DNA of 64,000 nucleotides from Leptospira licerasiae serovar Varillal str. VAR 010 (GCF_000244755.1 NZ_AHOO02000005.1:1364001-1428000); one strand, 5' to 3'. Positions 16,264 to 26,915 are shown, counted from the stretch's first letter. A program made the numbers and translations. The notes: generated by a model from the letters alone, not told the origin.

Positions 16264-18120
16264 ATGATAGAACTTAAATTTGGGCAAAGAAAAGTAGTTA
16301 ACTTTCGCGGGGCAAGGAAGGTCGTCGGAGGTTTAACCGAGAAGAATAAGATCGATATCCTTCTTTATATCAGCAAGGAATTCGCGAACGCGGATAAGGA
16401 AGAGGAACTTTACGATATCGTGATCAGCCTCTGTAAGGACATCTTCGAGTGCGATAATACCACTCTCAGGATGTGGAAGGGAAATCTTTTGGTCCCTTCT
16501 CGCTTCTTTAAAGAAACTATACCTCCTCGTCGGGACCTTAGTCAGGATGAGGGTTATTCGGGATTCACTTTTAAGACCCGTATGCCTTTGCTCATTCAGG
16601 ACTTAACCCATCACGCGGAATATATAGACGAGGGGGAAACCACTCGGGCCGTTATGTGCGTTCCGATCATGTACAAAGAAGATTGTCTCGGGACGATCGC
16701 TGTGGAATCGGACACCGAGTTTTTTTATAGAGAAGACGATCTTGAAATCTTAGAAGCTCTAGGTTCCCAACTTGCCCTTGCGATCACAAGTGTCCGTTTG
16801 ATCCAAGGTTTGGTCCACGCGAACGAAAGAGAGGCCCAGATCCTAAAACAATTGGAATGGGATATGAGAATGGGCCGTAACGTTCAGAGCCAGATCGTAG
16901 AGACCGCGATCGCTCCTTGGAACGGTTTACATTTCGGAACTTATTATGAGCCTATGACAGAGGTTTCCGGAGATTATTTTAACGTAGTCAGACAAGGAAA
17001 CTCTATCACCGCGATCATAGTGGACGTATCGGGGCACGGTATTCCGGCTGCGTTAGTCACGATGTCCATCCACTATCAATTCCAACGTTGTACTTCCCTT
17101 GGTATGGGACTATCCGAAACTTTGGCCGAGTTGGGTGAATCCATTCGGCCACAGCTTCCGGATGGGACTTATTTTACCGCGTTCATCCTAAAAGTTTATA
17201 GCGACTATACGTATTCCTACGTGAATGCGGCTCATCAAAAAATGCTACATTACCATAACGGTCATGGAAGGATAGAAGAGTTGGATACCCAAGGAGTTCC
17301 TCTCGGTATTTTCGAAGTAGAAAGAAGTAATTTCGAAGAGAAACATGGAAGGATACTTCCCGGCGATATCCTGTTCCTTCCTACGGACGGTATTACGGAA
17401 CAGAAGAATGAGCAACGCCAAGAGTTGGGAAACCAACGTTTTATAGAATGGATCCGCCAAGAAAAATCCACCATAGAAGAGCAAAGAGATAAGATCTATA
17501 TTGCAGATTTAGTCGGTTCCTTGATCGGAAGATTCAAAAGATATAAAGGCGATATGAGAAACGGAGACGATGTTTCTTTATTAGCGCTCCAATGTAATCC
17601 CGAGCTTGGAAAAGCTAAGACATTACTTTCTCTCGCAAAGTCTGCCGCAAAAGCAAAGAAAGACCAAGTTGCATACGATAAGGCGCTGGAAGTATTTTCC
17701 ATGGACGAGTCTCTCAAAGACAGTTTGGTACTTCTCGGAAAAATGTATTACAGAGATAGGAATTTTGAAAAGAGCGTTCAGTTCTTGGAGAAGTATATCA
17801 AAACGAGCGGAGAAGAATCCGAGCATATCCATTATCTCTTAGGAAGAGCGTATTACGAACTGGAAAATATTCCGGAAGCGAAAAGAGCATTAAAACGTTC
17901 TCTTGCGATCGATCATACATACGCAAAGTCCAGCTTAAGGTTAGCTAGATGCTATTTAAAAGATAATGAAACTCCTAAGGCTATCAAGGTCCTACAACAA
18001 GGGATCAAAAGTGCGCCTACGAACGAGTATTTAAAAATTTCCCTTAAAAAGTTGGAGGAACTAGTAAAAAGAAAATCAGGAGATCTAGTCGTTTCGGAAC
18101 AAAGAAAAGAAGCGGTTTAA
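16264..18120 (+). CDS. GAF-SpoIIE phosphatase with C-terminal TPR repeats
   Basis: The 618-residue protein carries a GAF domain (about residues 25-185), a short helical linker, a complete SpoIIE/PP2C phosphatase (about 205-450) and about four TPR units (about 475-605). The phosphatase metal residues are visible in SGDYFNV, VDVSGHGIPAAL, LFLPTDGITE and NGDDVSLLAL. It should dephosphorylate a STAS-type partner, with TPRs giving protein contacts and GAF giving signal input. The ATG at 16264 is chosen because GAGGTG lies about eight bases upstream. It is the first gene after the sigma-54 promoter and lies 59 bases before amtB, which links it to nitrogen status by context. Confidence 0.9.
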   Translation: MIELKFGQRKVVNFRGARKVVGGLTEKNKIDILLYISKEFANADKEEELYDIVISLCKDIFECDNTTLRMWKGNLLVPSRFFKETIPPRRDLSQDEGYSGFTFKTRMPLLIQDLTHHAEYIDEGETTRAVMCVPIMYKEDCLGTIAVESDTEFFYREDDLEILEALGSQLALAITSVRLIQGLVHANEREAQILKQLEWDMRMGRNVQSQIVETAIAPWNGLHFGTYYEPMTEVSGDYFNVVRQGNSITAIIVDVSGHGIPAALVTMSIHYQFQRCTSLGMGLSETLAELGESIRPQLPDGTYFTAFILKVYSDYTYSYVNAAHQKMLHYHNGHGRIEELDTQGVPLGIFEVERSNFEEKHGRILPGDILFLPTDGITEQKNEQRQELGNQRFIEWIRQEKSTIEEQRDKIYIADLVGSLIGRFKRYKGDMRNGDDVSLLALQCNPELGKAKTLLSLAKSAAKAKKDQVAYDKALEVFSMDESLKDSLVLLGKMYYRDRNFEKSVQFLEKYIKTSGEESEHIHYLLGRAYYELENIPEAKRALKRSLAIDHTYAKSSLRLARCYLKDNETPKAIKVLQQGIKSAPTNEYLKISLKKLEELVKRKSGDLVVSEQRKEAV

Positions 18121-18179
18121 TTTAATAAGCGAAGTTCAGGAATCGTGTTTAAAAAATATATAGGAGATTTAGGAAAAAT

Positions 18180-19535
18180 ATGCGCATATTGATATTACTT
18201 ACGCTCGCCTTTGCCTCGAGCGGAATTTGGGCCGATGATGCCGCACCCGCGACCGCAGAATCCGCGTTAAGCGCAGTCGCAACTTTAAGAGATGAAACGA
18301 ACTGGTTATGGACCTGTATCGCGGGCTTTTTGGTATTTTTTATGCAAGCAGGTTTCGCTTTGGTCGAAGCCGGATTTACCAGAGCGAAAAATACAGTAAA
18401 CATTCTCATGAAGAACTTTATGGACTTCTCCTTGGGCTCTTTGGCTTTCTGGCTAATCGGATTTTCAATCATGTTCGGACCACAGATTATTAGTGGTGTC
18501 GGATTTGGTTCCATATCTTTGGCGGACAGTCTTTTGATCGTGGACGGAAAGCCCGACCCAGGAAAGTTTACATTCTTCATATTCCAGTTGGTGTTCGCAG
18601 GAACTGCAGCGACCATCGTTTCTGGAGCTATGGCGGAAAGGACTAAGTTCGTGGATTACGTAATCTTCTCCGTATTGATCACTGCTTTTGTATATCCGAT
18701 TTTCGGTTCCTTAGCATGGTCCAATTTATTTAACCCGGATAACAAAGGTTATTTGGTAGAAGCGGGATTTATAGATTTTGCAGGTTCCACTGTGGTCCAC
18801 TCAGTAGGTGGATGGGCAGGACTTGCCGGAACCATAGTGCTCGGGCCTCGTATCGGAAAATACCAGGACGGGAAAGTTCTTCCTATCTTAGGTCATAACA
18901 TGACGATCGCCGCTCTTGGGGTCTTTATCCTTTGGTTGGGCTGGTTCGGATTTAACCCGGGATCCACTACTTCAGTAGGTGGAGGAACCTTCGCGATTAT
19001 CGCAGTTACGACTAACTTTGCGGCTGCTGCCGGTGCCGTTTCTTCCATGATAGTGACCTGGATACTTTTCAAAAAGCCGGATATAGGTCTGACTTTGAAC
19101 GGTGCCTTGGCTGGACTTGTGGCGATCACTGCTCCTTGCGCGAACGTAAGCATTAGTTCTGCGATCATCATCGGTCTTGTAGCCGGTGTGCTTGTAGTAT
19201 TCAGCGTTTTATTCTTTGATAAGATCAAAGTTGACGATCCTGTGGGAGCGGTTTCCGTTCACGGAGTTTGCGGCGCTTGGGGAACTATAGCTGCGGGTTT
19301 ATTTGCAGAGCAGGCTTTTGGCGGAGTAAACGGCTTATTCTTCGGAGGCGGGATCGACCAATTGTTGGTTCAGCTACAAGGTGTAGGGATCGGATTTGTT
19401 TGGGCATTCGGAGCAAGTTTAGTAATCTTCTTAGGACTCAGATTCACCATCGGTCTAAGAGTTTCCGAAGACGAAGAGATCCAAGGTCTGGATATTCTGG
19501 AGCACGGAAACGAAGCGTATCCAATTTCCAAATAA
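18180..19535 (+). CDS. amtB: Ammonium transporter AmtB
   Basis: A 451-residue Amt/Rh-family channel with a cleavable signal peptide (to about ADDA) and eleven predicted membrane helices. The pore histidines are visible in GSTVVHSVGGWAGL and SVHGVCGAWGT, and the family FVFFMQAGFALVEAGF-type segment is present. The C-terminal tail DDEEIQGLDILEHGNEAYP-like region (here SEDEEIQGLD...) is the PII-interacting tail of AmtB. It imports ammonium. No glnK/PII gene is adjacent, which is unusual compared with the common glnK-amtB pair; the neighbour is a phosphatase instead. A good terminator follows. Confidence 0.95.
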   Translation: MRILILLTLAFASSGIWADDAAPATAESALSAVATLRDETNWLWTCIAGFLVFFMQAGFALVEAGFTRAKNTVNILMKNFMDFSLGSLAFWLIGFSIMFGPQIISGVGFGSISLADSLLIVDGKPDPGKFTFFIFQLVFAGTAATIVSGAMAERTKFVDYVIFSVLITAFVYPIFGSLAWSNLFNPDNKGYLVEAGFIDFAGSTVVHSVGGWAGLAGTIVLGPRIGKYQDGKVLPILGHNMTIAALGVFILWLGWFGFNPGSTTSVGGGTFAIIAVTTNFAAAAGAVSSMIVTWILFKKPDIGLTLNGALAGLVAITAPCANVSISSAIIIGLVAGVLVVFSVLFFDKIKVDDPVGAVSVHGVCGAWGTIAAGLFAEQAFGGVNGLFFGGGIDQLLVQLQGVGIGFVWAFGASLVIFLGLRFTIGLRVSEDEEIQGLDILEHGNEAYPISK

Positions 19536-19545
19536 AAGACTTACG

Positions 19546-19580
19546 AAAACCTCCGCAGTCGACTGCGGGGGTTTTCTTTT
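19546..19580 (+). terminator. Intrinsic terminator after amtB
   Basis: A long near-perfect hairpin, AAAACCTCCGCAGTC pairing with GACTGCGGGGGTTTT, is followed by CTTTT. Confidence 0.85.
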
Positions 19581-19618
19581 ACGTTGACGAAAAAGAAAGG
19601 TTCCTCCCGAATTGAGGT

Positions 19619-20293
19619 ATGCGTTCGGGTTTTTCCATCCGCTTTCTCCAAAAATCGCTTTTATTACTTTGTTTTCTTTTTTTCGGATGCTTCGAATACG
19701 AAGAAACTTTGACAATCAATTCCAACCTAAGCGGCACTTTAGAAATTTCCTATGTGGTTCCCACCAAACGTAAGTCGGAAGAATCGCTGATCAAATTCCT
19801 TCCCACCAGAAAAGAAGAGATCCAGAATAGATTGAACAAAGGATTTTTCTCCAAAAGTCTCGTACTAAAAGATTATACTTTTCAAAAATTAGAAAGTTCG
19901 GAAGCGGAACCGGGTGCATTCCGTGAAAAAGCAAAGGTTACCTACAAAGTAGACTTCACCGATATTTCTCAATTGGAGAATGTACTTCTCGGAAATGTTC
20001 AGATCAAAAAAGAGAAGGCGAATACGATCTATATCAAAAGGGAATTTCCTTCCATCAGTAAATCTCTAGAGTCCATGCAGATGGACGGAGAGAAAAAAGT
20101 CTTAAGCGAAACTCTAAGATTGATCCGTGGAAATGCGCTTAACTTCAAAGTGAATTTTCCGATCACTTCTGTTTGTTATACGAATCGGGGAGAACAAAGT
20201 TTGGGAAGACTATCCTACAGATTGCCTCTTGCTGACACTGTGGAGAAGTCGGGGAACAAGTCCTGGGATTACAGGATTACATTCGTCTACTAA
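19619..20293 (+). CDS. Lipoprotein of unknown function
   Basis: The 224-residue protein has a strong hydrophobic signal ending in FLFFGC (Cys24), a lipobox. The mature domain is mixed beta/alpha with many Lys and Glu and resembles spirochaetal secreted lipoproteins of unknown function. I do not recognise the family. It lies after the amtB terminator with its own short GAGG ribosome binding site, and converges with mqnA. Confidence 0.7.
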   Translation: MRSGFSIRFLQKSLLLLCFLFFGCFEYEETLTINSNLSGTLEISYVVPTKRKSEESLIKFLPTRKEEIQNRLNKGFFSKSLVLKDYTFQKLESSEAEPGAFREKAKVTYKVDFTDISQLENVLLGNVQIKKEKANTIYIKREFPSISKSLESMQMDGEKKVLSETLRLIRGNALNFKVNFPITSVCYTNRGEQSLGRLSYRLPLADTVEKSGNKSWDYRITFVY

Positions 20294-20314
20294 TTCTTTA
20301 AGTGAAGATTGGGT

Positions 20315-20364
20315 GCTTGTCGCAAGGCCTTCGGCACATTTCCCTTCGGGCAACGTCGACAAGC
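20315..20364. repeat. Folded intergenic palindrome (three-way-junction-like)
   Basis: An outer stem GCTTGTCG (20315-20322) pairs with CGACAAGC (20357-20364). It encloses two small TTC-loop hairpins, GCC-TTC-GGC (20327-20335) and CCC-TTC-GGG (20342-20350). The element fills the gap between two convergent genes and lacks a T tract. It may be a dispersed repeat, a structured RNA, or a transcript end signal. Confidence 0.55.
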
Positions 20365-20433
20365 TGGTACTTAGGTTAATTTTTCGTCTGTGTAAATTGG
20401 GTTGCCGCCATGTTGTTGGGTTGGGCGGTGTTG

Positions 20434-21183
20434 TTACAAAATCCCTAACTCGCTGCAATACTTCCCGAAGAGTTCAAAACCTTTTCGATCGCTTTCTGTG
20501 ATTTCGTAATGTAGTTCTTGGGTGAGATAGGTTCTGACTAGGTCGGAAGGCAGTCTGGATTCTTTTTGGATGATCTCTTCGATATGTGCGAGCCCGTATT
20601 TTAAGGAATCCTCATAGAAACTATCCGGTAATTCCAAAGGCTTTTTTGATGCCCAAAGTGCGAATATGAACGAGGTCCCAGTGGTTTCATACCACCATTC
20701 CGCCAGGTCTTTTACTTCATAAACATCCGGATCCCATTCGGCGAATAACGCGTTGTCCCCGAAAAGCATATGGGAACCTCGTCCAATGGAAATTTCTTCC
20801 TTTATGATCTTAGGGTCCGTGGGAGCTACTTCCGGTAATTTTCCGGAATCGTTATGTACTAATACTCTGACCAAGGCCATGCTGGTCCTGGAACCGTTGT
20901 CCGTGAGGATTCTGTAAGGAGGGTAGGCTTCCTTCTTATTTTTGAAAAACTTAATGGAACGGACCTGCGAAGAGGCGCAGACCCCGACTTTCATGGATAC
21001 GGAGAGTACGTCCGAGTTTCTAAGGCATTCGATGGAGGATATTAACCCTACGTCTACCAGGCCCCGTAATAGATAGTCCTTTAGGAGGGAAGGATTTTCT
21101 GGGACGACATTATGCTCTGAATTCTGCTCGAATCCCCAGGTTAGGGGACGGGCGTTCAGGTGTTTGACGATTCCAATTCTCAC
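20434..21183 (-). CDS. mqnA: Chorismate dehydratase of the futalosine menaquinone pathway
   Basis: The 249-residue protein matches MqnA: the opening [17 protein letters not shown], the DVGLISSIE segment, [18 protein letters not shown], and [10 protein letters not shown] with [16 protein letters not shown]. MqnA converts chorismate to 3-enolpyruvyl-benzoate, the first step of the futalosine route to menaquinone. It acts in the cytoplasm. The gene is alone and converges with the upstream lipoprotein. No other mqn gene is in this window. Confidence 0.9.
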   Translation of the reverse strand: MRIGIVKHLNARPLTWGFEQNSEHNVVPENPSLLKDYLLRGLVDVGLISSIECLRNSDVLSVSMKVGVCASSQVRSIKFFKNKKEAYPPYRILTDNGSRTSMALVRVLVHNDSGKLPEVAPTDPKIIKEEISIGRGSHMLFGDNALFAEWDPDVYEVKDLAEWWYETTGTSFIFALWASKKPLELPDSFYEDSLKYGLAHIEEIIQKESRLPSDLVRTYLTQELHYEITESDRKGFELFGKYCSELGIL

Positions 21184-21341
21184 TTACTGTTTTTTTCCAG
21201 AAAAAAGATCCGTTTTTTTAGCCTATTTACCAGAAAAACGACGCTTCCCTTCTAAGCCAGAAAAATTAGTTTTTCCTTTCCTTTTCCAGGCTGTTTCCCG
21301 ACTGTATTCCGGGGTAGGGACTAGTTCGTCCAATCTATGGA

Positions 21342-21629
21342 ATGAGTCCGTCGAAACCGATGCTGATCAAAGTAGATTATGAGATCCTAAATGGTGATCA
21401 TGAGGCTTTGCGTGCCTATTTGAATTCTCATATAGAAGGGAATCCTGCTTCCGTAATTTTAGATCTGAATGAGGTCCAAGTGCTCACCTCAGTCGCTTTA
21501 GGGACGCTGGTCGCCTTTGCAAATCGTCTCCGGGGCCAGGGAGTTTTATTGGAAACGATCAATGTCAGCCCTAAATTATTGGAAATTATTAAGTTAGTCT
21601 CTTTGGACCAGGCATTGGGTATTCGTTGA
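21342..21629 (+). CDS. STAS-domain protein (anti-sigma factor antagonist type)
   Basis: The 95-residue single-domain protein has the STAS pattern PASVILDLNEVQVLTSVALGTLVAFANRLRGQG. The usual phosphorylatable serine position in the DSSG-type loop is here LTSVALG, with serine after threonine. It may act as a partner-switch antagonist or in a chemotaxis-linked complex. It lies three bases before cheR, so the two are cotranscribed. An alternative ATG at 21360 would give 89 residues; no ribosome binding site decides between them. Confidence 0.75.
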   Translation: MSPSKPMLIKVDYEILNGDHEALRAYLNSHIEGNPASVILDLNEVQVLTSVALGTLVAFANRLRGQGVLLETINVSPKLLEIIKLVSLDQALGIR

Positions 21630-21632
21630 TTT

Positions 21633-22508
21633 ATGGATGATAGTTTTTCCAGTTTCTCACAGATCACAGACGAAGAGTTCAAATTCATCAAGGATTTGAT
21701 GTATAAGGAAACCGGAATATTCCTGGCGGATCATAAAAAGATAATGGTCCAGTCCAGGTTGAATTCTAGGGCCAGGATGCATAAGATGCAGAATGTTTCG
21801 GAATATATCCGAGGTCTGCAAGCCGACCGTAAGTTCTTTCAGAGTGAACTTACCGAACTTATCAATCGTATCACTACCAACAAAACCGATTTTTTCAGAG
21901 AAAATCATCATTTCGAATTTTTAAAGGAGACCTTCTTCCCTTCGGTAGAGGAGAAGGCTTTGAAGTCGGGGAAAAAGCAGCTTCGTATCTGGTCCAGTGC
22001 TTGTTCAACTGGCGAAGAACCCTATACGATCGCCATCACTTGTGCGGAATATTTTATGCACAAGCCTGGTTGGGATATTAAAATTTTTGCATCCGATATC
22101 GATACGAATGTGGTCCAGACAGCTCAGGAAGGTATTTACAAAGCGGATCGCTTGGAACCGGTGAGCGAGGCGATTAAGAAAAGATATTTTTTAAAAGTAA
22201 AAGATCTTTCAGGTAAAAACCAGGATACCTATCAGGTAAAACCCGAGATCAAATCTATGATCGAATTCCATAAGATAAATCTTTTGGAGACTCCGTATCC
22301 GATACGAGAGAAGGTGGATTGTATCTTTTGTAGGAATGTGATCATATACTTCGATAAACCAACTCAAAAGAAAATTTTCGAGAATTTTGAACATGTGCTA
22401 AAGGATAGGGGTCTTTTGGTGATAGGACATTCTGAAACTCTTTTTGGGATTTCGGAAGCGTATAAGTTCTTAGGCCATACTGTGTATCAGAAAAAACCTA
22501 AAATTTAA
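21633..22508 (+). CDS. cheR: Chemoreceptor methyltransferase CheR
   Basis: The 291-residue protein has a CheR N-terminal helical domain (about residues 10-65, [21 protein letters not shown]) and a methyltransferase domain. The motifs are the [14 protein letters not shown] loop, [16 protein letters not shown] for S-adenosylmethionine, [13 protein letters not shown], and [11 protein letters not shown]. It methylates glutamates of chemoreceptors. Two chemoreceptor genes lie 0.4 to 4.4 kb downstream on the other strand and are possible substrates. Confidence 0.93.
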   Translation: MDDSFSSFSQITDEEFKFIKDLMYKETGIFLADHKKIMVQSRLNSRARMHKMQNVSEYIRGLQADRKFFQSELTELINRITTNKTDFFRENHHFEFLKETFFPSVEEKALKSGKKQLRIWSSACSTGEEPYTIAITCAEYFMHKPGWDIKIFASDIDTNVVQTAQEGIYKADRLEPVSEAIKKRYFLKVKDLSGKNQDTYQVKPEIKSMIEFHKINLLETPYPIREKVDCIFCRNVIIYFDKPTQKKIFENFEHVLKDRGLLVIGHSETLFGISEAYKFLGHTVYQKKPKI

Positions 22509-22528
22509 TCTTAGTCGGGGAAAATCCT

Positions 22529-22879
22529 ATGTTTAGAGCATTTTATATTTTTATAATATTTGCTTTTTTTTCTTTTTCTTCCTGCAAGAACAAAGAAGAT
22601 AAAGAGCTCGCAGAATGGGTGGGAAAGGGCGCGCTCGTCGTGGATGTTAGAACTCCTGAAGAATATGAAAAACGTCATTTCCCGGGAGCGGTCAATATAC
22701 CTGTCGATAGTTTGCCTATGAGGGTGGACGAGTTAGGCCCCAAGGACAAACAAATCATTCTGTATTGCCAATCGGGTCGGCGCAGCCTGAAAGCGAAAAC
22801 TTTCTTAGAAGAAGAAGGTTTTTCTAAAATTAGAGATGCAGGGAGAATAGACCGTCTATTCTCCGCTGTTTCCGAGTGA
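22529..22879 (+). CDS. Rhodanese-domain lipoprotein
   Basis: The 116-residue protein has a hydrophobic signal ending in FSFSSC (lipobox) followed by one rhodanese domain: VVDVRTPEEYEKRHFPGAVNIP, then the active-site loop YCQSGRRS with its cysteine. It would be a lipid-anchored sulphurtransferase outside the cytoplasm. Its sulphur donor and acceptor are unknown. It follows cheR by 20 bases and probably shares its transcript. Confidence 0.85.
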   Translation: MFRAFYIFIIFAFFSFSSCKNKEDKELAEWVGKGALVVDVRTPEEYEKRHFPGAVNIPVDSLPMRVDELGPKDKQIILYCQSGRRSLKAKTFLEEEGFSKIRDAGRIDRLFSAVSE

Positions 22880-22905
22880 ATCTATCCGTTTAATTTTCTA
22901 AACGA

Positions 22906-24897
22906 TTATAGTTTAAATTTTTCCGAGATATTTTTGAGTATCTCCGCAGTATTGGAGAGATTTCGGGCGGAAGAGGACATTTGTTCCGCTCCGGAGGCAG
23001 TATTGATCGTATGTTCGTTGATCTGCATGATCACTTGAGAAATTTCGGAGACAGCTTTTTTCTGTTCATCGGTCGATAGTTTTACAGCTTCCGATTCTGT
23101 TCTTACTTTTCCTGCGTTATCTGTCACTGCCTGGTTGATCTCAGTTTGGGACCCTGTAATGGAATACAATCTATCCATAGCGTCTGAAACCTGGTCCACA
23201 TTCCGGATGATCGCATGAATGATCTCTGTAGATGCTTGTATCCCTTTGGCTCCGCTATCCAATTCTCCGGTATTTTTGGTGATCATCGCTGAGATGGATT
23301 TGATAGAAGAGGCTGTCTTTTCCGAAAGTTTGGAGATCTCTTCCGCAACGACTGCGAATCCCTTTCCCGCTTCTCCTGCTCTTGCAGCTTCTATCGCTGC
23401 GTTTAATGCGAGTAATTGTGTTTGTTCTGAGATATCGTTAATGATCCCGATGATTGCGGTCATCTCTCCCGAAGATTTCAGAATATTCGAGATCATTGCG
23501 TTCATCCCTGAAAGAGATTCTTCTCCTTTTTTAGCCTGGTGAGAAATGGACTTTGCCATGTTCAAGGTAGCTTGGACCTCGTTTCCGATCTGATTTACAC
23601 TTTGAGAAAGTTCTGTGATCTTGATCTGAAATTCGGAGATATTCTTGTACTGGTTGTAAATGGAACCGGAAATATTATCCATCCCAGCGGACATTTCTTC
23701 CACTGTGGCGGACATTTCTTCCGTAGAGGCCGCAGTGGACTGAGCTCCATTGGAGAAGTTTTCCGAACTTGCGGATAATTCTTCGGCCGAAGCCGCAAGT
23801 TCCTGGGAGATCTTTTGGATATCTCTTACTGAAGTTCTCAAACTTTCTAAGAAAGAGTTGGTGTCCTTACTTAGATCTCCTATCTCATCTTCATGATAAA
23901 CTTTTAGGCTCGCTGTTAGGTCTCCCGTAGACATGGAGCGAAACAATTCTCTTGCTTCTTGCAAAGGATGAAGGCGAACATTCACTATTTTATAGATAAT
24001 GAATATGGAAACGATTAAGAAGACGAGTGCAAATGCTATGATCCTAAATAACATTTGGTGGACTACTTCTGCGAGTTCGTCCTTTGATACGACTGCGGAA
24101 ACTCTAAGGCCGTATTCCGGAACATCATAAACGGTAGCGATTTTGTCCTTTTTGAAAAAATACTCCATATGTTGTTCGGAAGGAAGGGTCATTAACTTTT
24201 TCCCCCAATCCGTTTTACTTAGATCCAATTTTAGGATCAGAGATTTGTCAGGGTGTCCAACGACTACTCCGTCCATATCTGTGATCGCTATATAACCGTC
24301 GGAGCCGATCGTGATTCCGTTCACTATGGTCTCGGTCATTTTGCTGAGAGAGATCGCAAAACCTAGAATACCTACCACTTTATTTGCGTCTTTGGTCGGC
24401 ACAGTAAGGACGGCAACTGCCTCTCCAGTGACCGGAGAACGGTTTACCTTGCTTAAAAGATTTTTCCCTTCTAAGGCAGACTTAATATTTGAATCGAAGC
24501 CAGTTCCTCCCCAACGAAAATTGATTGCCTTTCCTGTTGCATCCGCGAAGACCAAAGGATTTTCCTCAGGGGTGGATAAGAATACGTTTTCATAAGTATC
24601 ATATTTTTCGAATACGTTTGTTAATGTCGGATTCAGGCTGCCTTTATCTTTAGCAATAGTCGCTTTGATGAATGGAGTATTGGAATTTACGAACTCAGCC
24701 AAGGTAGTCTGTTGATCGAAAAAAAACTTAATATGTTTTCCGGCAAGTCTCGAGATCTTTTTCATCTCGTCAATGTAAGCTTCTTCCACATATTTTTTTG
24801 CTGTAAAGTACGCGAATGATGAGATCCCCACCGTAAGCAGAACGATTGTGACGGTACTTACCGCGAGAATGATGATCTTTAAACTGTTTCTTTGCAT
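22906..24897 (-). CDS. Methyl-accepting chemotaxis protein (dCache type)
   Basis: The 663-residue receptor has an N-terminal membrane helix (about 8-33), a double-Cache-type periplasmic sensor (about 35-275; [14 protein letters not shown] and [20 protein letters not shown] are Cache landmarks), a second helix (about 283-305), a HAMP domain and a long signalling coil. The hairpin tip is [20 protein letters not shown], the CheA/CheW-binding site. I see no C-terminal CheR-tethering pentapeptide. The next receptor gene lies 23 bases upstream and its signalling part is very similar, so the pair arose by duplication with divergent sensors. Confidence 0.93.
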   Translation of the reverse strand: MQRNSLKIIILAVSTVTIVLLTVGISSFAYFTAKKYVEEAYIDEMKKISRLAGKHIKFFFDQQTTLAEFVNSNTPFIKATIAKDKGSLNPTLTNVFEKYDTYENVFLSTPEENPLVFADATGKAINFRWGGTGFDSNIKSALEGKNLLSKVNRSPVTGEAVAVLTVPTKDANKVVGILGFAISLSKMTETIVNGITIGSDGYIAITDMDGVVVGHPDKSLILKLDLSKTDWGKKLMTLPSEQHMEYFFKKDKIATVYDVPEYGLRVSAVVSKDELAEVVHQMLFRIIAFALVFLIVSIFIIYKIVNVRLHPLQEARELFRSMSTGDLTASLKVYHEDEIGDLSKDTNSFLESLRTSVRDIQKISQELAASAEELSASSENFSNGAQSTAASTEEMSATVEEMSAGMDNISGSIYNQYKNISEFQIKITELSQSVNQIGNEVQATLNMAKSISHQAKKGEESLSGMNAMISNILKSSGEMTAIIGIINDISEQTQLLALNAAIEAARAGEAGKGFAVVAEEISKLSEKTASSIKSISAMITKNTGELDSGAKGIQASTEIIHAIIRNVDQVSDAMDRLYSITGSQTEINQAVTDNAGKVRTESEAVKLSTDEQKKAVSEISQVIMQINEHTINTASGAEQMSSSARNLSNTAEILKNISEKFKL

Positions 24898-24920
24898 TTT
24901 TTGTTTCGGACCGGATTGAA

Positions 24921-26915
24921 TTATATTTTGAACTTTTCGGTTATATTTTTCAGTACTTCCGCGGTAGTAGCAAGGTTCTGAGCCGATGAGGACATCTGCT
25001 CCGATCCTGACGCGGTATTTAAAGTATGCTCGTTGATCTGAGTGATTACTTGGGCGATCTCTCTGACCGCTCTTTTTTGTTCATCTGTTGCAAGTTTTAC
25101 TGCTTCAGCTTCCGTTCCTACTCGATCCGATTGTTCATCCACGGATCTGTTCACGGATTCTTGAGCAGAAGTAATCTCGAATAGATGGTTCATTGCTTCG
25201 CCAACCGAGTCTACGTTTTTGATAATGCTATGTAGGATCTCTACGGAAGAACGAATTCCTTTAGCGCCTTCGTCCAATTCGGAATTGTTCTTATTGATCA
25301 TTTCTCCGATTGATTTAATGGAAGACGCAGTTTTGACGGAAAGTTTGGAGATCTCTTCCGCAACGACTGCGAATCCTTTTCCCGCTTCTCCAGCTCTTGC
25401 CGCTTCTATCGCTGCGTTTAATGCAAGTAATTGTGTTTGATCGGAAATATCGTTGATGATCCCGATGATAGATTTCATTTCGCCGGAGGATTTTAGGATA
25501 TTTTCTATCATGTTGCTCATTCCGGTGAGCGAACTTTCTCCTTTTTTTGCTTCTTGGGAGATGGACTCTGCGATTTGTAGGGTGTTTTTGATCTCTGAAC
25601 CTATCTTTCTGACACCGGAAGATAATTCCTTTATTTTAGTATGAAATTCTAATATATTCGAATATTGTCTATCGGTGACCGAGGAGATATTTTCCATACC
25701 TGCGGACATCTCTTCCACGGTGGCGGACATCTGTTCGGAAGAGGCTGCTGTGGATTGGGCTCCGGTCGCAAAGCTTTGAGAAGAAACCGTCAATTCTTCC
25801 GCAGAGGAAGCTAACTCCATTGCGATCCGTTGGATATCAGTTAAAGAAGATCGTAGGCTCGCAATAAAAGAATTAAGATCAGCACTCATTGCGCCGATCT
25901 CGTCGTTGTATACGACTTGAATGTCCGCAGTTAGGTCGCCTTTGGACATTGTTTGGAAAAGTTTACTTGCGTTCTCTAAGGGGTCCAGCCTCTTCTTTAG
26001 AAGAATATAAAGTAGGAAAATGGAAATCCCGACGGTGCTTAAGCTGATAATCCCGATAGAGAGAAGTAGTTCCACCAACGCTTCTCTGATCTCAGTTTTA
26101 GGTTGGATAGCGATTACGGACATTCTCCATTGGTCAAGCCTTGAAACCGTGGAATAACGATCCGATCCTCTGAAACTAAATTCGAAAATCTCTCCACTTT
26201 TTAATTCCAGCATTTTTTTGCCGTAGGGTTCTTTAGCCACGTCAAGGTTCATGATCATCTCTTTTTTAGGGTGGGCGATCACGAGCCCAGCTTGGCTCAT
26301 TACGGAAACATAACCTTGTTCCCCGATGCGGATCTTATTAATCACTTTTTCGGAAACATCTTCGAAAGAGAGGGCGATGTTCAAGACTCCGACAATATTC
26401 GCACCGTTACGGATCGGAACAGAGATCACTGCAACAGGCAGTCCCGTAATAGGAGATTTTTGAGGCGGACCTAAATAATATTTTCCCTCTTTTACTGCGG
26501 CGACATTTTCCTTTAACTCGTCCCCTTGGGCTTTGTAACCCAGGGACTTTCCGTCTAAACTATCAGCTAAGATCCTTTTTTCTCCGTCCAGGCTCATCAC
26601 GAAAATATTTTCGTAGATCCCGTATCTTTGGTGTACTTCTTTAAAAAAATCTCCGGCAATCGGTTTTCCGGTAAGTGCGGTTTGTATTGCCCTCGGATCT
26701 GCGGCTAACGTTTTAGCTACATTTGTATGAGAAAGTAGGAATGCGTCGAACTCTTGAGCGACCACCGCTACCACATTCTGCATTTGGTTTAAATGGTTTT
26801 CTGTGATCTTCTTTTGGCCGAAATAGTAGGCGTTGCCCGAGATCAATAACGCTAATACCGTAAGAATAAGGACGCCCGCGCCTAGAAGAATGAATTTTAA
26901 ACTGCTTTTTTGCAT
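24921..26915 (-). CDS. Methyl-accepting chemotaxis protein (dCache type), paralogue
   Basis: The 664-residue paralogue of the downstream receptor has the same plan: membrane helix (about 8-28), double-Cache sensor ([35 protein letters not shown]), second helix, HAMP and signalling coil with [20 protein letters not shown]. The sensor domains differ much more than the signalling domains, so the two receptors probably detect different ligands. It is the first gene of a two-gene transcript. The ligand cannot be inferred. Confidence 0.93.
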   Translation of the reverse strand: MQKSSLKFILLGAGVLILTVLALLISGNAYYFGQKKITENHLNQMQNVVAVVAQEFDAFLLSHTNVAKTLAADPRAIQTALTGKPIAGDFFKEVHQRYGIYENIFVMSLDGEKRILADSLDGKSLGYKAQGDELKENVAAVKEGKYYLGPPQKSPITGLPVAVISVPIRNGANIVGVLNIALSFEDVSEKVINKIRIGEQGYVSVMSQAGLVIAHPKKEMIMNLDVAKEPYGKKMLELKSGEIFEFSFRGSDRYSTVSRLDQWRMSVIAIQPKTEIREALVELLLSIGIISLSTVGISIFLLYILLKKRLDPLENASKLFQTMSKGDLTADIQVVYNDEIGAMSADLNSFIASLRSSLTDIQRIAMELASSAEELTVSSQSFATGAQSTAASSEQMSATVEEMSAGMENISSVTDRQYSNILEFHTKIKELSSGVRKIGSEIKNTLQIAESISQEAKKGESSLTGMSNMIENILKSSGEMKSIIGIINDISDQTQLLALNAAIEAARAGEAGKGFAVVAEEISKLSVKTASSIKSIGEMINKNNSELDEGAKGIRSSVEILHSIIKNVDSVGEAMNHLFEITSAQESVNRSVDEQSDRVGTEAEAVKLATDEQKRAVREIAQVITQINEHTLNTASGSEQMSSSAQNLATTAEVLKNITEKFKI

